The position numbers and the translations under genes are program-made. This document shows positions 25,385-38,506 of a stretch of 64,000 nucleotides of DNA, piece after piece. The stretch is from Heterotrichella gracilis (taxonomy: Eukaryota; Sar; Xanthophyceae; Tribonematales; Xanthonemataceae): assembly GCA_032358255.1 (NCBI GenBank), contig JAULBX010012099.1, positions 1 through 64,000 of the forward strand, read 5' to 3'. Numbering within the stretch: position 1 is the first letter of the stretch; each line of letters begins with the position of its first letter. Below the pieces are notes generated by a model. That model did no database searches and was not told the DNA's origin. It worked only from the letters and a program-made list of their open reading frames with translations.

Positions 25385-28300
25385 ATGGCAGACCCCGAGC
25401 AGAAAGAAGAGCCCATCAAGGTTTTAGACGAGGATGACATTGCATTGTTGAAGACCTACGGCCTGGGACCATATGCTCATCGAATCAAGTCAGCAGAAAC
25501 TGACATCAAGGACATCAGCAAAAAGGTCAATGACCTCTGCGGCATCAAAGAGTCAGACACTGGGTTGGCTCCTCCTAGCAGATGGGACCTGGTGGCTGAT
25601 AAGCAGATGCTTCAGGAGGAGCAACCGCTGCAGGTTTGTGTGTGTCCCCCCAGCCGCTCCATGCTGGTCTGCACATCAACAGCACAGCTGCACTCGCACA
25701 TGCTAGGTCCAAGTTGCTTCCAGCCAAAGGTGCTCCTGGTCTGGCATTGTATTGGCTTTACCAGGGCGTGGAGTCCATCACCGAGTTCAGTTGTAGTCCT
25801 GCTGTTGCCCGGTGTCACCCGCTGTTGGTGCACCTGCAGGTTGCAAGATGCACCAAGATCATCAACCCGGGTACGGACGACGCCAAGTATGTTATCAACG
25901 TCAAACAGATAGCAAAGGTACGAATATTTGGCATACTATCCCTTTCCACAAAAATATTGAAGGCATTTCCATTTAATGCATGCTGACCCTGTGTTTCTGC
26001 TGCAGTTTGTCGTGGGGCTGGGCGACAAGGTCGCCCCGACAGACATTGAGGAAAGCATGCGCGTTGGGTAAGTGCTGGTCAAGCTACTGTGATGAAGGTC
26101 TTGCACTTGCCTGTATCGCATTTGCTTTCGGTCGTTCTTTTGGTCATCCAATAGTTATCATCTTGCACCTTCACCTGCACCTGTTTCTGTTGCACACCGC
26201 GTGTCTGTGCACAGTCGTACACATGTGCATCAAGCATTTATGCGCACTTTGCAGTTTGTGCTACATGTTTGCACACTGCTGCGCCCACATTGCTGCGCCC
26301 CGGCATTACTATATGCATACCTGCCGTGGTTGAAATTGCATGTTCCTTTGCAGCGTCGACCGCACCAAGTACCAGATCCAAATCCCGCTGCCTCCAAAGA
26401 TTGACCCAAGCGTGACCATGATGACGGTGGAGGAGAAGCCAGACATCACATACAGTGATATTGGCGGATCAAAGGAGCAGGTAGGTGTCATTACCTAGTG
26501 TGCCTTTGCTGCTATGGGTATCAATGCTTGTGTTGCAGACCCACTTTGCTTTTCATCCCCATTACCGGTCACAATTACAGGGCTGGTCACCTGTGCATGG
26601 TAGTGCTAAACTATGCTGTTAGATGCAAACATGTCACCGTCTTCAACCCAACGTACCATACACAAGCACCTGGCGCTTACACCTACCTCTGCTGCAGATC
26701 GAGAAGATGCGTGAGGTGGTTGAGCTACCCATGCTCCACCCAGAAAAGTTTGTCCAGCTGGGTATCGATCCTCCCAAGGGAGTTCTCATGTACGGCCCGC
26801 CAGGCACTGGCAAAACCCTGTTGGCGCGGGCTGTAGCCAACCGCACAGATGCCTGCTTCATCCGCGTCATTGGCAGCGAGCTGGTGCAGAAGTATGTGGG
26901 TGAAGGTGCCAGAATGGTGAGTGACGCATGTGGTTCACCTGTGTCCCGCCTGGACATGGTGTAGTTGTGACAAATTGCGAATGCCCTCGGGCATGCCGCC
27001 AGATTAGCAGCCGTCTCTTAAGCGAGCCTTGCCTCTGCGCCATGCCTGCCGACTGCAATGGTGGTATGATGCAACAATTCTGTGCTAAGGGCATGCTTTC
27101 AGGGAAGCACTGCACTTACACACATGTCATTGCTGGTAAGAAATCTAGCAGGGAGATACATCTCAGCTGTTGGGGTTTGTACGCTGCGTGGTGGGGAGGG
27201 TGGTGATGGAGCTGTGGATGGGTCCTTTGCGCTAGTGCCATTCCTAACAGGCGGAGGGGGCACCTTTGCTGTGCAGTGGTTTGATGGTCTAGTTTACAGG
27301 TAATGCATGTGCCACCCAGGTGCGCGAGCTGTTCCAGATGGCGCGCTCCAAGAAGGCCTGCCTCATCTTTTTCGACGAGGTGGATGCCATTGGCGGTGCG
27401 CGCTTCGACGACGGAGCGGGTGGCGACAATGAGGTGCAGCGAACCATGCTGGAGATTCTCAACCAGCTGGATGGATTCGACTCTCGCGGGAACATCAAGG
27501 TGGGGGGCAGGGCCAGGATATAAAGGGTGCACATCTTTGGAAATCATGTCCTCTGCTGGGCTTGGGCCTTACCAACTGGGGACAGGTGACGCATGTGGCA
27601 GCGTCAAGGGGGATAGTAGGATTTTTGTTAGTTGCTTGCATTCGTTAGCAGGACGTGCACTTCACGTTGTCTTTGCACAATCTGCACTACTCAGATATGT
27701 ACTGGCATGCCATCTAGCGATTCCCTTGACTGTGCAATTCTTCTAGGTTTCTTATTGCTGCCAGCCCATGAGGCTTTTTGTGGTCCTCACCTGGCTGGGC
27801 TTTAGGCGCATTCTCCAGACTTCTAAAAATCTGTGCATCTCATGACGGGGGTTATAAGCTGCGCCTCTCCTCTTGCGCAGGTGCTGATGGCCACTAACCG
27901 GCCCGACACCCTGGACCCCGCCCTCCTGCGCCCCGGGCGCCTGGACCGCAAGGTGGAGTTTGGCCTCCCCGACCTCGAGTCCCGCACCCAGATCTTCAAG
28001 ATCCACACGCGCACCATGAACTGTGAGCGTGACATCCGCTACGAGCTGCTGGGGCGGCTGTGCCCCAACAGCACGGGAGCCGACATCCGCAGCGTGTGCA
28101 CGGAGGCGGGCATGTACGCCATCCGGGCCAGGAGGAAGACGGTCACTGAGAAGGACTTCCTGGAGGCTATCAGCAAGGTAGGTGATGGTGGGTGGGGTAC
28201 TGGTGGGTGGTGGGCGGTCGGATGGGTGATTGGGTTGAGTGCTGTCGGTGATTGCTTCTTGAGTGCGCTGTCGATGGTGGCCTCTATGCCGCCTGCCTTG

Positions 28301-28597
28301 CCGGCAGGGATGTTGGGGTTTAGGTTGTTTGGGGCTTCAGGAAAGGGATCGACAGGGTTGACGTTGGGAATGATAATAATGTATGGGGGAAAATACAACT
28401 ACTGAGCATACCGTGTACCATTTACTCTTGCACCGGTCACTTGTGTGCAAGTGCAACCAGTGTGGCATGCAGACCCCTGATACTGCCCTCGCAAGGGTCT
28501 GTTGTCCTTGCGGTTGCTGAGCTGGTGGTGGTTGGCGCAGGTCATCAAGGGCTACCAGAAGTTCAGCGCCACGCCAACCTACATGGTGTACAATTAG
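25385..28597 (+). CDS. RPT1: 26S proteasome regulatory ATPase subunit RPT1
   Basis: Eight exons (25385-25633, 25840-25917, 26006-26067, 26354-26480, 26698-26916, 27320-27499, 27881-28177, 28541-28597) join in phase to 422 residues, the normal length for RPT1/PSMC2. RPT1 is one of six AAA+ ATPases in the base of the 19S cap that unfold substrates and feed them into the 20S core, in cytosol and nucleus. Seen in the sequence: the N-terminal helix region ([20 protein letters not shown]), the OB-fold part, Walker A GPPGTGKT at 205-212, the pore-loop YVGEG, Walker B LIFFDEVD with D264/E265, the sensor region [20 protein letters not shown], and the C-terminus TPTYMVYN. As is usual for RPT1, the end is not a HbYX motif. 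The gene appears complete. Confidence 0.97.
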
Positions 28598-29882
28598 ACG
28601 GGAAAGGTGATGTCACACGCACGCCCTGGGAGTACAGGTGCTGCGGGTCTGCCTTGTGCGCTGTAGCAAACAGCAGAACAGTGCATGTGCTCAACCGCAT
28701 TGGGTTGTGGTTGGGCGCTGGACAGGGCGGTGTGCTTAGCAGCTGGAATTGATGGGCTTGATGTTGGCGCACATCAGCTTGCCGGGAATCCCTGGCATGG
28801 CACTAAACCACACCCAATGCCAGCAGGCCGGCGTGCTTTAATATTGTGCCAGGGTTCTGTCAGCCTCTGTGCTGAAGAGTTGCTGCTGCGCTGGTGTACA
28901 GCTGTCTTGAGGGCTATCGCCGTAGGCCAGGTCACTAGCCAGCGGTTGGGATTGCTCGTAGTGACCACCCTGGTTTATGTTTTGCGATACCCTGTTCCTG
29001 GGTTGTATATCTTTTTCAGTGGGGCTGTGGCGGGGGATGGTAAAGTTGGCCTGTGGAAAATTACTGGTTCAGTGTGGCGTGTGTACCTCTTCATAGAAGA
29101 TGCGCTGAGGTATGTGCTGTGGTTTGTGAAGGTTGCGCTAGGATTGCAATTGCGCTTGTACTTTGTATACCGGTAGGTCTATAACAACACACAGTTTAAC
29201 ACTGAATGTTATACCCTTTCCATCCAAGTCATTTCGTTGCTCAGGCGACAAGCTGTGGTCTAGGATGCAGCACTAATTTTGGACCACTTACCAATAGCTG
29301 CGGTTTGTAATTGGGACAGTGAAAGAATGTTGCTTAAGCAAGGAGTGTTCCATGCACAAAGGCGGAGACATAATTGATTAGTTTTGCATTCAACTTGACA
29401 ATAGGGATCAAGCGACGCCAGAGTACACGGCTCTGGCTCCAAGTTTGGCCCCGTGCTTTTAGTCACGTCCTGCAGGTTGTGATGGCCAAGTGTGACTGAC
29501 GACATGGAGACAACCACTTGCACTGCAGTGTTTACTCATGCATGAAGCCAATGCCAGCACTGATGTTTGCCCATTAGTAATGCCGTTCAGCTTTCATAAT
29601 TACCCCCCTTCCAATTGTGTGCCTGCAGAAAAATACCCTCGTGTTGACGGCACGGTGCACACGAAGCTGATAGGCAAAGCCGTGTCCTGGAAGCAATGCT
29701 TTTGCAAGGTTGGCCCTATTACATAGCCAGCAAGCCATTCTGGTTGGTTTAAGTGGTTGCAAACTTCAGCCAGGAGGCTTGATCGGGCTTCGCCTGCCGA
29801 GTTTGTTAGTCAAGGTTGCTGCCGTGGGGCCAAAGGCTTGCAGAGTCTGTGTTCCTGCGTCCGGGCTGGAAAGTTGCCCAAT
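28598..29882. other. RPT1 3' flank and PMA promoter region
   Basis: RPT1 and PMA lie head to tail with 1285 bases between stop and start. An open frame at 28685-29176 (plus) has no family resemblance and begins inside the likely RPT1 3' untranslated region. The PMA promoter and 5' leader should lie in the right half. I see no clear TATA box. Confidence 0.4.
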
Positions 29883-32800
29883 ATGAGCTCCAAGGAGGAG
29901 TTGGCCGATGAGGGAGGGGAGTTTAGCAGCTCCCATAAGGGGGAGAAGGGAGAGTTTACTGCATCAACGGGGCTCACCACGGCAGGTAAGGGGGGATTGT
30001 GCTGCCAACCCACTTCAGCACACCGTTGCGGCAGCTTGTTTGTGCTTTCTGGTTTTGTTCGCGTTTGTGGCTGGAGTTAGTGCTGCCCTCTTCAGCGCCG
30101 TCAGTTGTGCCGTTGGCGCGTTGCTGCCCCGCCCCTGTCCTTCGTGGTTTGGTGTGTTGCACCCCTCGCCTGATGCCACCGCCGTTTTGCTGCTGAAACC
30201 GTGTGCACATAGAATGTATATTGACTATGGTTCCTTCACCTTGCAGAGGCCGAGGCACTGCTGCTAGTCCACGGGAGGAACGAGCTCGAGGAGAAGAGCA
30301 CCCCAAAATGGCTGGTCTACCTTCAGCAGGTAAAGCCCCCCCTTGTGCCCTTGGTCGTCTGGATGGCCCCTGCTGCACGCGGCTGCACAGTGAATGCGGC
30401 AACCCGCAGCAACTGGGTACTCAGATGCGTGTGGCGTCGTCTGTTTCTCCGCTGTGATGTGTCCGTCCTCGATCACGCCTCGTTACCCTAACCCCCAGCG
30501 CCTGACGGCGAAGGGGGAACCGCCCGCCAGACGTGTGCTGGCTGTGTCTACAGCCTTTGTGCGATGGGTTTTTCTTCACTAGCATGTTTACCCACAACAA
30601 CAGTGTAACGCGGGTGTTGGGTTTTGTGGTGGGGGGTGGATCTGAGCAATCCCGCCCTGCAGACACCCACTGGTTCACGTGACCGTGGAGCATCATCCCC
30701 GGTTTGGCTGGCTGGCTGGCCGTTTGCCGTCGATCCGCACTGCGCACGAGCACTGTTTGCAGTAGGATGAAGAACGGTAACCTCGGGCATAGTGTGCGAA
30801 GGTTATCGTTGTGGTATCTTGAAGTATTGCAGTGCCTGGGCAGTCTGGTCCTCGTGCAGTGAGGTTGAGCTCTTTGTGATCACCCGACGCACTTTGGTAA
30901 ACGCGCAGCTGGCGTGCTGGGTCTCGTCAAGCATCCCTCCTGCACCTGCCAGTCTGTGGTGCTGAATGACCTGTTGTCGCGTATGCCCAGGTGTCCGATT
31001 AACCTCGCTAGCGATGTGCGGCCAACGTCTGGGTGGTGTGTTAGCGAACCACACTGCCAGCGATCTACACGGGCAACTGCTGCCTGCAGCAAACATAGGG
31101 ACTTTGTACAGCCCTGACGGTCCACCTTGCCATGGGGACAGTGTTTGCCAAGCTGGGGTGGCATCTAGTCTAGGTTTGCCAAAGAAGCCCTGCTCCGCAC
31201 TCTTATCCCCTTCCTAGCTATGCCCCGCAAACCCCGAGCAACAAAGGCAATGCCCTAACCCACTATTGTGTTTTGCAGCTGTATGGGCCTATGCCCATCA
31301 TGATCTGGATTGCTATTGCTATCGAGATTGGCATTCAAAACTGGATGGACATGGGTATCCTGCTGGGTATTCAGTTCATCAACGCAACAATTTCCTGGTG
31401 CGTGGCAACGTGCACTGGCATTCATTTGACATGCGGAGCCTGCCAGGCCTGTGTTATGGGTAGGGGCGTGGTGTCCAATACACAAGGCTGGCAAATTTGT
31501 GCCACCCAGCAGGTCTTTGTTGGACTCTCCCTGTGTCCTGACTTGTTCCTGGTAGCTGTGGTTGTGAATCGTGCCCCGCCGACTTTGCAGGTACGAATCC
31601 ACCAAGGCAGCTGACGCAGTGGCTGCGCTCAAGGCCTCCCTTAAGCCCATCGCCACCGCCTTCCGTGACGGCCAATGGCTCAAGCTGGACGCGGGGCTGC
31701 TGGTGCCTGGCGACCTGGTCATGCTGGGTGCAGGCTCCGCCGTGCCCGCCGATTGCCTGGTGCGTGTTGCCCCACCACCACCACCACCACCACACCAACC
31801 ACCCCTTTGGCCTTCCCTGTTGGTTGCGGACAGGCGCTGGTGTGGCTGGTTGCGAGCAAGGGCTGCTGGTCTGGTTGTTGCCCTTCACCCTAACTAGGTT
31901 CAGGGTTTGCCACTCAGTGCGCCTGCTGCCTGCCAAACCTGCTCACCAGCTGGGTAACTGCATCTGGGTTGGTCACCTTGTACGATGGCTACCCATGACT
32001 ACAAAGGAAGTGGTGCCCCACCTTGTTGGGGTTCCTTGCCAGTTTGCCAACCTCTGTCCTGCCCCCTCCAGGTGAACGACGGCCAGTGCGAGGTCGACCA
32101 AGCTGCGCTGACTGGAGAGTCCCTGCCTGTGACTATGTTCAAGGGGGACAGCGTGAAGATGGGCTCCACCGTGGTCAGAGGCGAGGTGGACGGCACCGTG
32201 GAGGTGGGCGACTTGGAGGGTTAGGGTTTTCACTGTCTAGGGCTTCCTTGTGGGGGTTTGTTGGCACAAAAGGACAGGTCAGAGAGGTGGGGTGGCAGCC
32301 ACGTGGGGTTGGGTATGAGGGTTCATGGCTCCTTGTTTGTCCTTCCATCAGGCTTGGCGGAGGAGGCACCAGCCAGGCTGTTAACTGCGTGTATTGTGGG
32401 GAGTGGGTTTCTGCATCCCCGCTACCCAAATAAGTTGTGCACGGGCCATTGCAAGGACATGCAGCGAAACTCAGTGTCCCACCCCGCTGCCACACTGACA
32501 CCCCCTCTTCCTGCGCGCAGTACACCGGCAGCCAGACCTTCTTCGGCAAGACCGCCACCATGCTCCAGGGCGTGGACGGGCTGGGCCACCTGCAGAAGAT
32601 CCTGCTGACCGTCATGATGGTGCTGCTCATCATCTCCTTCACCCTGTGCGGTATCGTGCTGTTCTACCTGGTGTTTGGCAAGGACATCAAGTTCAAGGAG
32701 GCGCTCTCCTTCACCGTGGTGCTGCTGGTGGCCTCCATCCCCATAGCCATTGAGATTGTGACCACCACCACACTGGCCATTGGTACGGGACCGCCTGTAA

Positions 32801-35800
32801 CCTTAGTAACCCTGTTAGGGTGTAGCAAGGCAGTGTGGCAAGTGTTAAGCCCTCATCCAGGAGGTGGGGGGTTGGCCTCTGCTGTCTGCTGCACCCCATT
32901 GTGTAGAAAAAAGGAAACAAGGCAATGCGCACGTATTGGCGCCGCATGGGTCACACCACTACGTCTTGGGAAAATATGCAACAGTCTGAATGCACCTTAC
33001 CACAGGCGCAATGCACTCCTGTCTGATGTTTCTCGTCCTTGTATAAGTGATGGGAGCCTGGCGTGCCTATTCCCTTGCTTTTTGTCTATCTCTATCTTTT
33101 ACACACGCTGCTGCAACTGAGCACTGATGAAGCCTGTGTGGATCCCTGTCCTTCCTCCCGAACCCACCCTGTGTTTTCCACCTGGACTGTCAGTGGGGGT
33201 ATTCGTCCTTCCTCACTCCTGGTCTTCCCGCGTGCAGGGTCCCGCAAGCTGTCCCGTGAGGGTGCCATCGTGTCCCGCCTGTCCTCCATTGAGGAGCTGG
33301 CCGGCATGAACATGCTCTGCTCTGACAAGACTGGAACCCTCACCATGAACAAGATGGTTATCCAGGTAAAGCGCTGCCGAAGCTTGTATGCCAGCATCCC
33401 CCGGAGCAGGCCGGGTAGGGTGCAGGAAGTGTGGCCGCTGCACGGTATGCACTGTTGACCCTGTGACGCACCTCCAAAGCATCCCAGTAAGGCCACATAT
33501 TACCATGGTGTGTGTGTGAAGTAGCCAAAGAGCAACAACTCACGGTCATACGTTCGCACCACCACCTCCCCTGCAGGATGACTGCCCCACCTTCAGCCCC
33601 GGCATTGGTCTCAAGGAGGTGATGCAGTATGCCGCCATGGCCGCCAAGTGGAAGGAGCCCCCCAAGGACGCCCTGGACACCATGGTGCTGGGCGCAGCTG
33701 ACATCCCCGCCCTGGAGGAGAACTACGAGATGCTGGACTACATGCCCTTTGACCCAACCGTCAAGCGCACGGAGGGTACCGTCAGGGTACGTTTGTAGGG
33801 TATGGAGGGCACACGTCGTGCGGCAGGCCTGTATATGGCACCGCCAGGGTACTTGCAGCAGTGGTGTGGAGTGTGGTGCATGCAGTGGGTGAGCCTGTGT
33901 GGGGTGTGTGCCTGCTGGCAACTTTTCTAACCAACCCTTCACCGACCCACAGAACAAGAAGACTGGCGAGACCTTCAAGACCACCAAGGGTGCTCCCCAC
34001 ATCATCTTGGACCTGTGCCACAACAAGGATGACATCAAGAACGAGCTGGACTTCAAGGTGGGTGGTGGTGGTAGTGTTGCAAGGGGGTGCTTGTCATCAC
34101 GTAAGAGTGGGGTTGTGATTGTTATTGGAATGGAGGGGAAGTAGTGGGTAGAGGCAATCTCAGGTCCTCTCATTCCCAACCTACCCGCCTGGACTTGTAT
34201 TGACAAACCCAATCATCACTGCCATTGCCACTTGTAAGTACTGCTCGTGATCGTATCAGCCTGGCCCATGCACTTAGCTATCCCCTGACGCAGGTCATGG
34301 AGTACGGTACCCGCGGCATCCGGTGCCTTGCTGTGGCCAAGTCCGAGGCCGATGGCGAGACTTGGAACATGCAGGGCATCCTCACCTTCCTGGACCCCCC
34401 ACGCCATGACACCAGGTGAGTAACCCTATACCCTAAGCAATGGAGGCAGCCTTCCATTCCTTGCTGCCTCATGCCATGCCACCAAGGGCGGCGCCCAGAA
34501 CCACAAGGTGGCTCCTGATGAGGCTTTGCGCATATACCCTTGCCATGGGTTGCGCCCAACGGGTCCTGGCTTACCCCGCCCACCCTGTGAAAGGAGGCCG
34601 CCGCACAATGGTCAGACAAGTCTTGGGGGTTGGACAACCCCTGAAGCTCATCTTCTCGCCCCCGCCCGCAGGGAGACCATTGAGCGCGCGCTGCACTATG
34701 GCGTGGACGTCAAGATGATCACTGGCGACCACACCGTGATTGCCAAGGAGACCGCTCGCCAGCTGGGCATGGGCATGAACATCCAGGACGCAGACGGCCT
34801 GCCCAACATGGACGCCGAGGGCAACATCCCCAAGAACCTGTCCTCCTACGCACCCATGATCATCGAGGCCGATGGCTTTGCAAAGGTGTGGCATGGTGGC
34901 TGCATCTTTTTGAACAACCTGCCTTTGTATGCCGCATGCCACGCTGGCTTCCGTGTGGGCGTCAAGTAGGCAGGGCGTTTGCAGGGAGTGTTTTGTTGGG
35001 GTACATGCATGTCTGCATACTACATGCCTGGTCCACATAGCCAGTAAGCAACGCAAAATCTGTGAATCAATACCTCAAAACCCTTACATGTCCGCCCTCC
35101 ATGCAGGTCTTCCCCGAGCACAAGTACCTCATCGTGGAGGCCCTGCGCCGCGAAGGGTATGCCTGCGGGATGACTGGTGACGGCGTGAACGACGCACCTG
35201 CGCTCAAGCGTGCCGATGTGGGCATTGCTGTGTCTGGAGCCACCGATGCCGCACGCGCCGCCGCAGATATTGTGCTGACCTTTGAGGGTGCGTGGTTCGT
35301 GTGGTGGGTGTAATGTTGTGAGATGGCCTTAGATATGCATTGGTTGGGGGCGGGGTGAGCCTGGCTTGGTTGGAGGCGGTGTGTAAGTCTGGCTTGGGAT
35401 AGGTGCGCTGCTGGGCATGTAGCAAGTTTTACACATCGGCTTCAGGGCTGCCAGTGTTGCAGTAATGCGCTGCCCAATGCACACCTTTCTGCATTGCTAT
35501 AGTGCATGCCATCCAATGCCCTCCCTACCCACATCCCCTGCAGGCCTGTCCGTCATTGTGACTGCCATCGTCGTCTCCCGCGAAATCTTCCAGCGCATGA
35601 AGAACTTCTTCAACTACCGTATCGCCGCCACCCTGCAGCTGCTGTGCTTCTTCTTCATCTCCGTGTTTGCATTCCCCCCTACCAACTACGCATCCAACGT
35701 CTGCTCCGGTCTGCCTTCAGACGGCGCAAGCTCAGATGGTTTCCTGACGGTGAGCTTAGCCCATGTCTTGCACGTGTGCAGTATCTGGGGAAGCTTGACC

Positions 35801-38506
35801 AGGATGGCTGTAGCAAGTGGGAAACTGCTTGAAATTATTTATAATAAAGTTAGTGGTACGAGGAAGGATTGCACTTGCTGTGGGATAGTGGCTAGCACAA
35901 GTGTGGTTTAAAAGTGTGGATTTTCAACAAAGGTCATTGACTGTCTTCTTACGCTATTTTGCAGGTTGATCAGTGCGACGCCTACGGCACATGCAACAAC
36001 TGCGAGCAGTATGTTGAGTTCAACGAGCGTGAGTTCTTCTCCCTGCCCGTGCTCATGCTCATGCTCATCACCGTGCTCAACGACGGGACCCTTATCTCCA
36101 TCGCCTATGATGTTGTCATCTCGTCGCCACAGCCAGAGAAGTGGAACCTCAAGGTAAACCTAGATTTGAATTCAAAAGTACAGGCAAGGTTTTGCAGTGC
36201 CTTGTACAGCAGTTGCAAGAGAGGCTTTCAAGATGAGCTCCTGTGCGGGGCATATCATAGTGCATGTAAGGTTGTGCCGCTGGTGTACTTGGCGTTGCCA
36301 CTTGGTGTGAGAGGCACAAGTGCTGGGCATGGGGTTGCTACCAGCAGTTTCTCCTGCATGGGGCATGCATGGCACTGACCCTACAGCGCTGCCCTTCGTG
36401 TGTTGGTGGAACTCGGGTGCATGTCTTGCAGGAACTTGCCTGCCCCTTCCTAACCTCTGCGACGTGTGCTGCTCCCAGGTTGTGTTCCTCACCTCCGTTG
36501 TGCTGGCTGGAGTTGCCCTGGCCTCCTCCCTCCTGCTGGTGTGGGGCGCCCTGGACTCGTGGAACCAGAACGGCATGTTCAACGCGTTCGGCCTGCCACC
36601 CATGGAGTACGGTCAGGTCATCACGCTCATCTACCTAAAGGTGCGCACAGGCTGAACTGGGAGGACTGCACATTGAGGCACAGGACCCAAACCCCTACCA
36701 TGGGCACATCCACGCTGAGGGTTGGGCTTCCTTTGTGGCTACCGTATTACCCTTAGGGTTTGCAAGTGCACAAGGGCATGTCCACAGCTTGGTCAGGTTG
36801 TACCCCCACAAGCATGTACTGTTGCACCCTCCAATGCACCTGACCCTCCTATTCCCTGGCGCAGGTGTCGCTGTCTGACTTCCTCACCCTCTTCTCGGCG
36901 CGCACCCACGGGTTCTTCTGGACCGTACCCCCATCCATCATCCTGGTGGTGGCTGCAGGTAGGAGCCTTGATGGGAATACAGGGTTTGCATGCGGTGTTG
37001 TTCACGCACGGCCTTGACCCTGACTTTCGCTCTGCCCCTCAGCCCACCACATTTGGAACTGCTCACGCTGTCATTACTCCTGATATCCCTCCCTGCCCGC
37101 CTCCCTGCACCATCCCCTCCCGCAAACCCTGACCCCCCCCTTCCCTCCTCCTTGTAGGCATCTCCCTGTGCATCTCCACCATGCTGGCCTGCTTCTGGCC
37201 ACCAGGCTCCCTGGACGGTATCCCCACCGTTGGGCTGGTGCGCGGCGGGTCCTACAAGCTGTACTTCATCTGGACATGGCTGTACTGCCTGGTGTTCTTC
37301 CTCATCCAGGACGCCGCAAAGGTGGGTCGCGGGTTTGGAAGCAGTGGAGGGGCATGTATAATCTCTTTGTTTGGTCAACTGGCCATACCTGAACATGTGA
37401 TCATGAAGGCATCGCGCACCCCCTCGCCCTCACATGCAAGTGATGATTGTTAACCGGCACAAGCACAACATCCCGGCCACCAAGAACTTAACAATTGCAT
37501 TAACCCTGCATCCACGTTTCTTGCAGGTGCTGACCTACAAGATGCTTGAGAAGTACAATATCTTCAACATCAACACCTCCAAGCTGGTCAACGCACGTGA
37601 CGCACACACATTCGATGACCCCACCAAGCCACACGCACGCGAGAGCGCCGGCATGGTCGAGTCCAAGCTGGTGGCAATGAAGGTGAGCACCCTCGCACAC
37701 AGTGAAACAGTCGCATGGATGCATGCCTGGGCCACCGCCCACTGCAGTGTAACACCACGCCCTTGACACAAACACCACCACCCGCCACCGCCATGTGTGG
37801 TACCCCCCTGTTCCCGGGCCCTCCAACCCATCTTGCCGTGCCCCAAAACCCTGAATCCCCATCCCTATCCCCAGGTTGAGGACGCCGAGAAGGCAGCCAA
37901 CGCCGGCGCAGCAGCGGGCGACGCAGGCCTGGGCCGCGTGTCCGCCACCCTCAAGATGGCCCGCCAGTCTGCGCAGCTTGCCCGCACCTCCCTCACCCAG
38001 GGCAAGACCGGCGACGTGGAGTCCGGCGTGAACCAGGTCAACGACACCATCAGCAAGATTGATGACGCCATGGCGGGCGCGGGCGGCACCAGCGCACAGG
38101 TGCGGAAAAACCCAATTCTGAAATTTTCGACAGCAGGTGCTAGAGGCAAGGGCAGATAGAAAGAGAGTCTCTGCATTTGTGTGGGTGCTAATAGTGGTGC
38201 TGCTTGGAGGCCTAGCTGCCTGGCTGGCTTTGAGCAATCACCCACCTGTCTGCACCCATTGGGTGGGTAAACCCCGATGCACGACAAGATTCTCGCACAT
38301 GGTATCCTGCCTCCGTTTCCCTGAACTGCATGGGGCCGCTTGTGCAAGGTTGTATTGCTGGATTTTGTATCTATTTACTCATTATATGTCTTTCCTCCCC
38401 CCTACAGGCTGTGAAGGCCAGGGGCGACATTGAAGCCGCCAAGGATGCCGCTGCCAGGCTTGGACGCATCAGTGCAGCACTGCAGGACCCCAACTACAAG
38501 GGTTGA
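29883..38506 (+). CDS. PMA: Plasma-membrane proton ATPase, P-type IIIA
   Basis: Twenty exons join in phase to exactly 1040 residues. The enzyme pumps protons out of the cell using ATP and drives secondary nutrient uptake. Visible in order: a short acidic N-terminus ([20 protein letters not shown]); the first membrane pair ([20 protein letters not shown]); the actuator-loop motif TGES at 172-175; the second pair with [18 protein letters not shown]; the phosphorylation site DKTGTLT with Asp319; the nucleotide-binding part with [11 protein letters not shown]; the hinge motifs [11 protein letters not shown] and [11 protein letters not shown] (about 573); then six C-terminal membrane segments and a long helical tail. 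The tail ends [10 protein letters not shown] and lacks the YTV end by which land-plant pumps bind 14-3-3 proteins, as in other chlorophyte pumps. Introns are mostly 100-400 bases; intron 2 (949 bases) is the longest. Confidence 0.97.

Noticed and set aside
28685-29176. 163-codon plus-strand frame after RPT1
   Set aside because: It starts inside the likely RPT1 3' untranslated region, has no family resemblance, and shows no splice or promoter support.
37500-38237. 245-codon minus-strand frame
   Set aside because: Antisense to PMA exons 18 and 19; no motif of its own.
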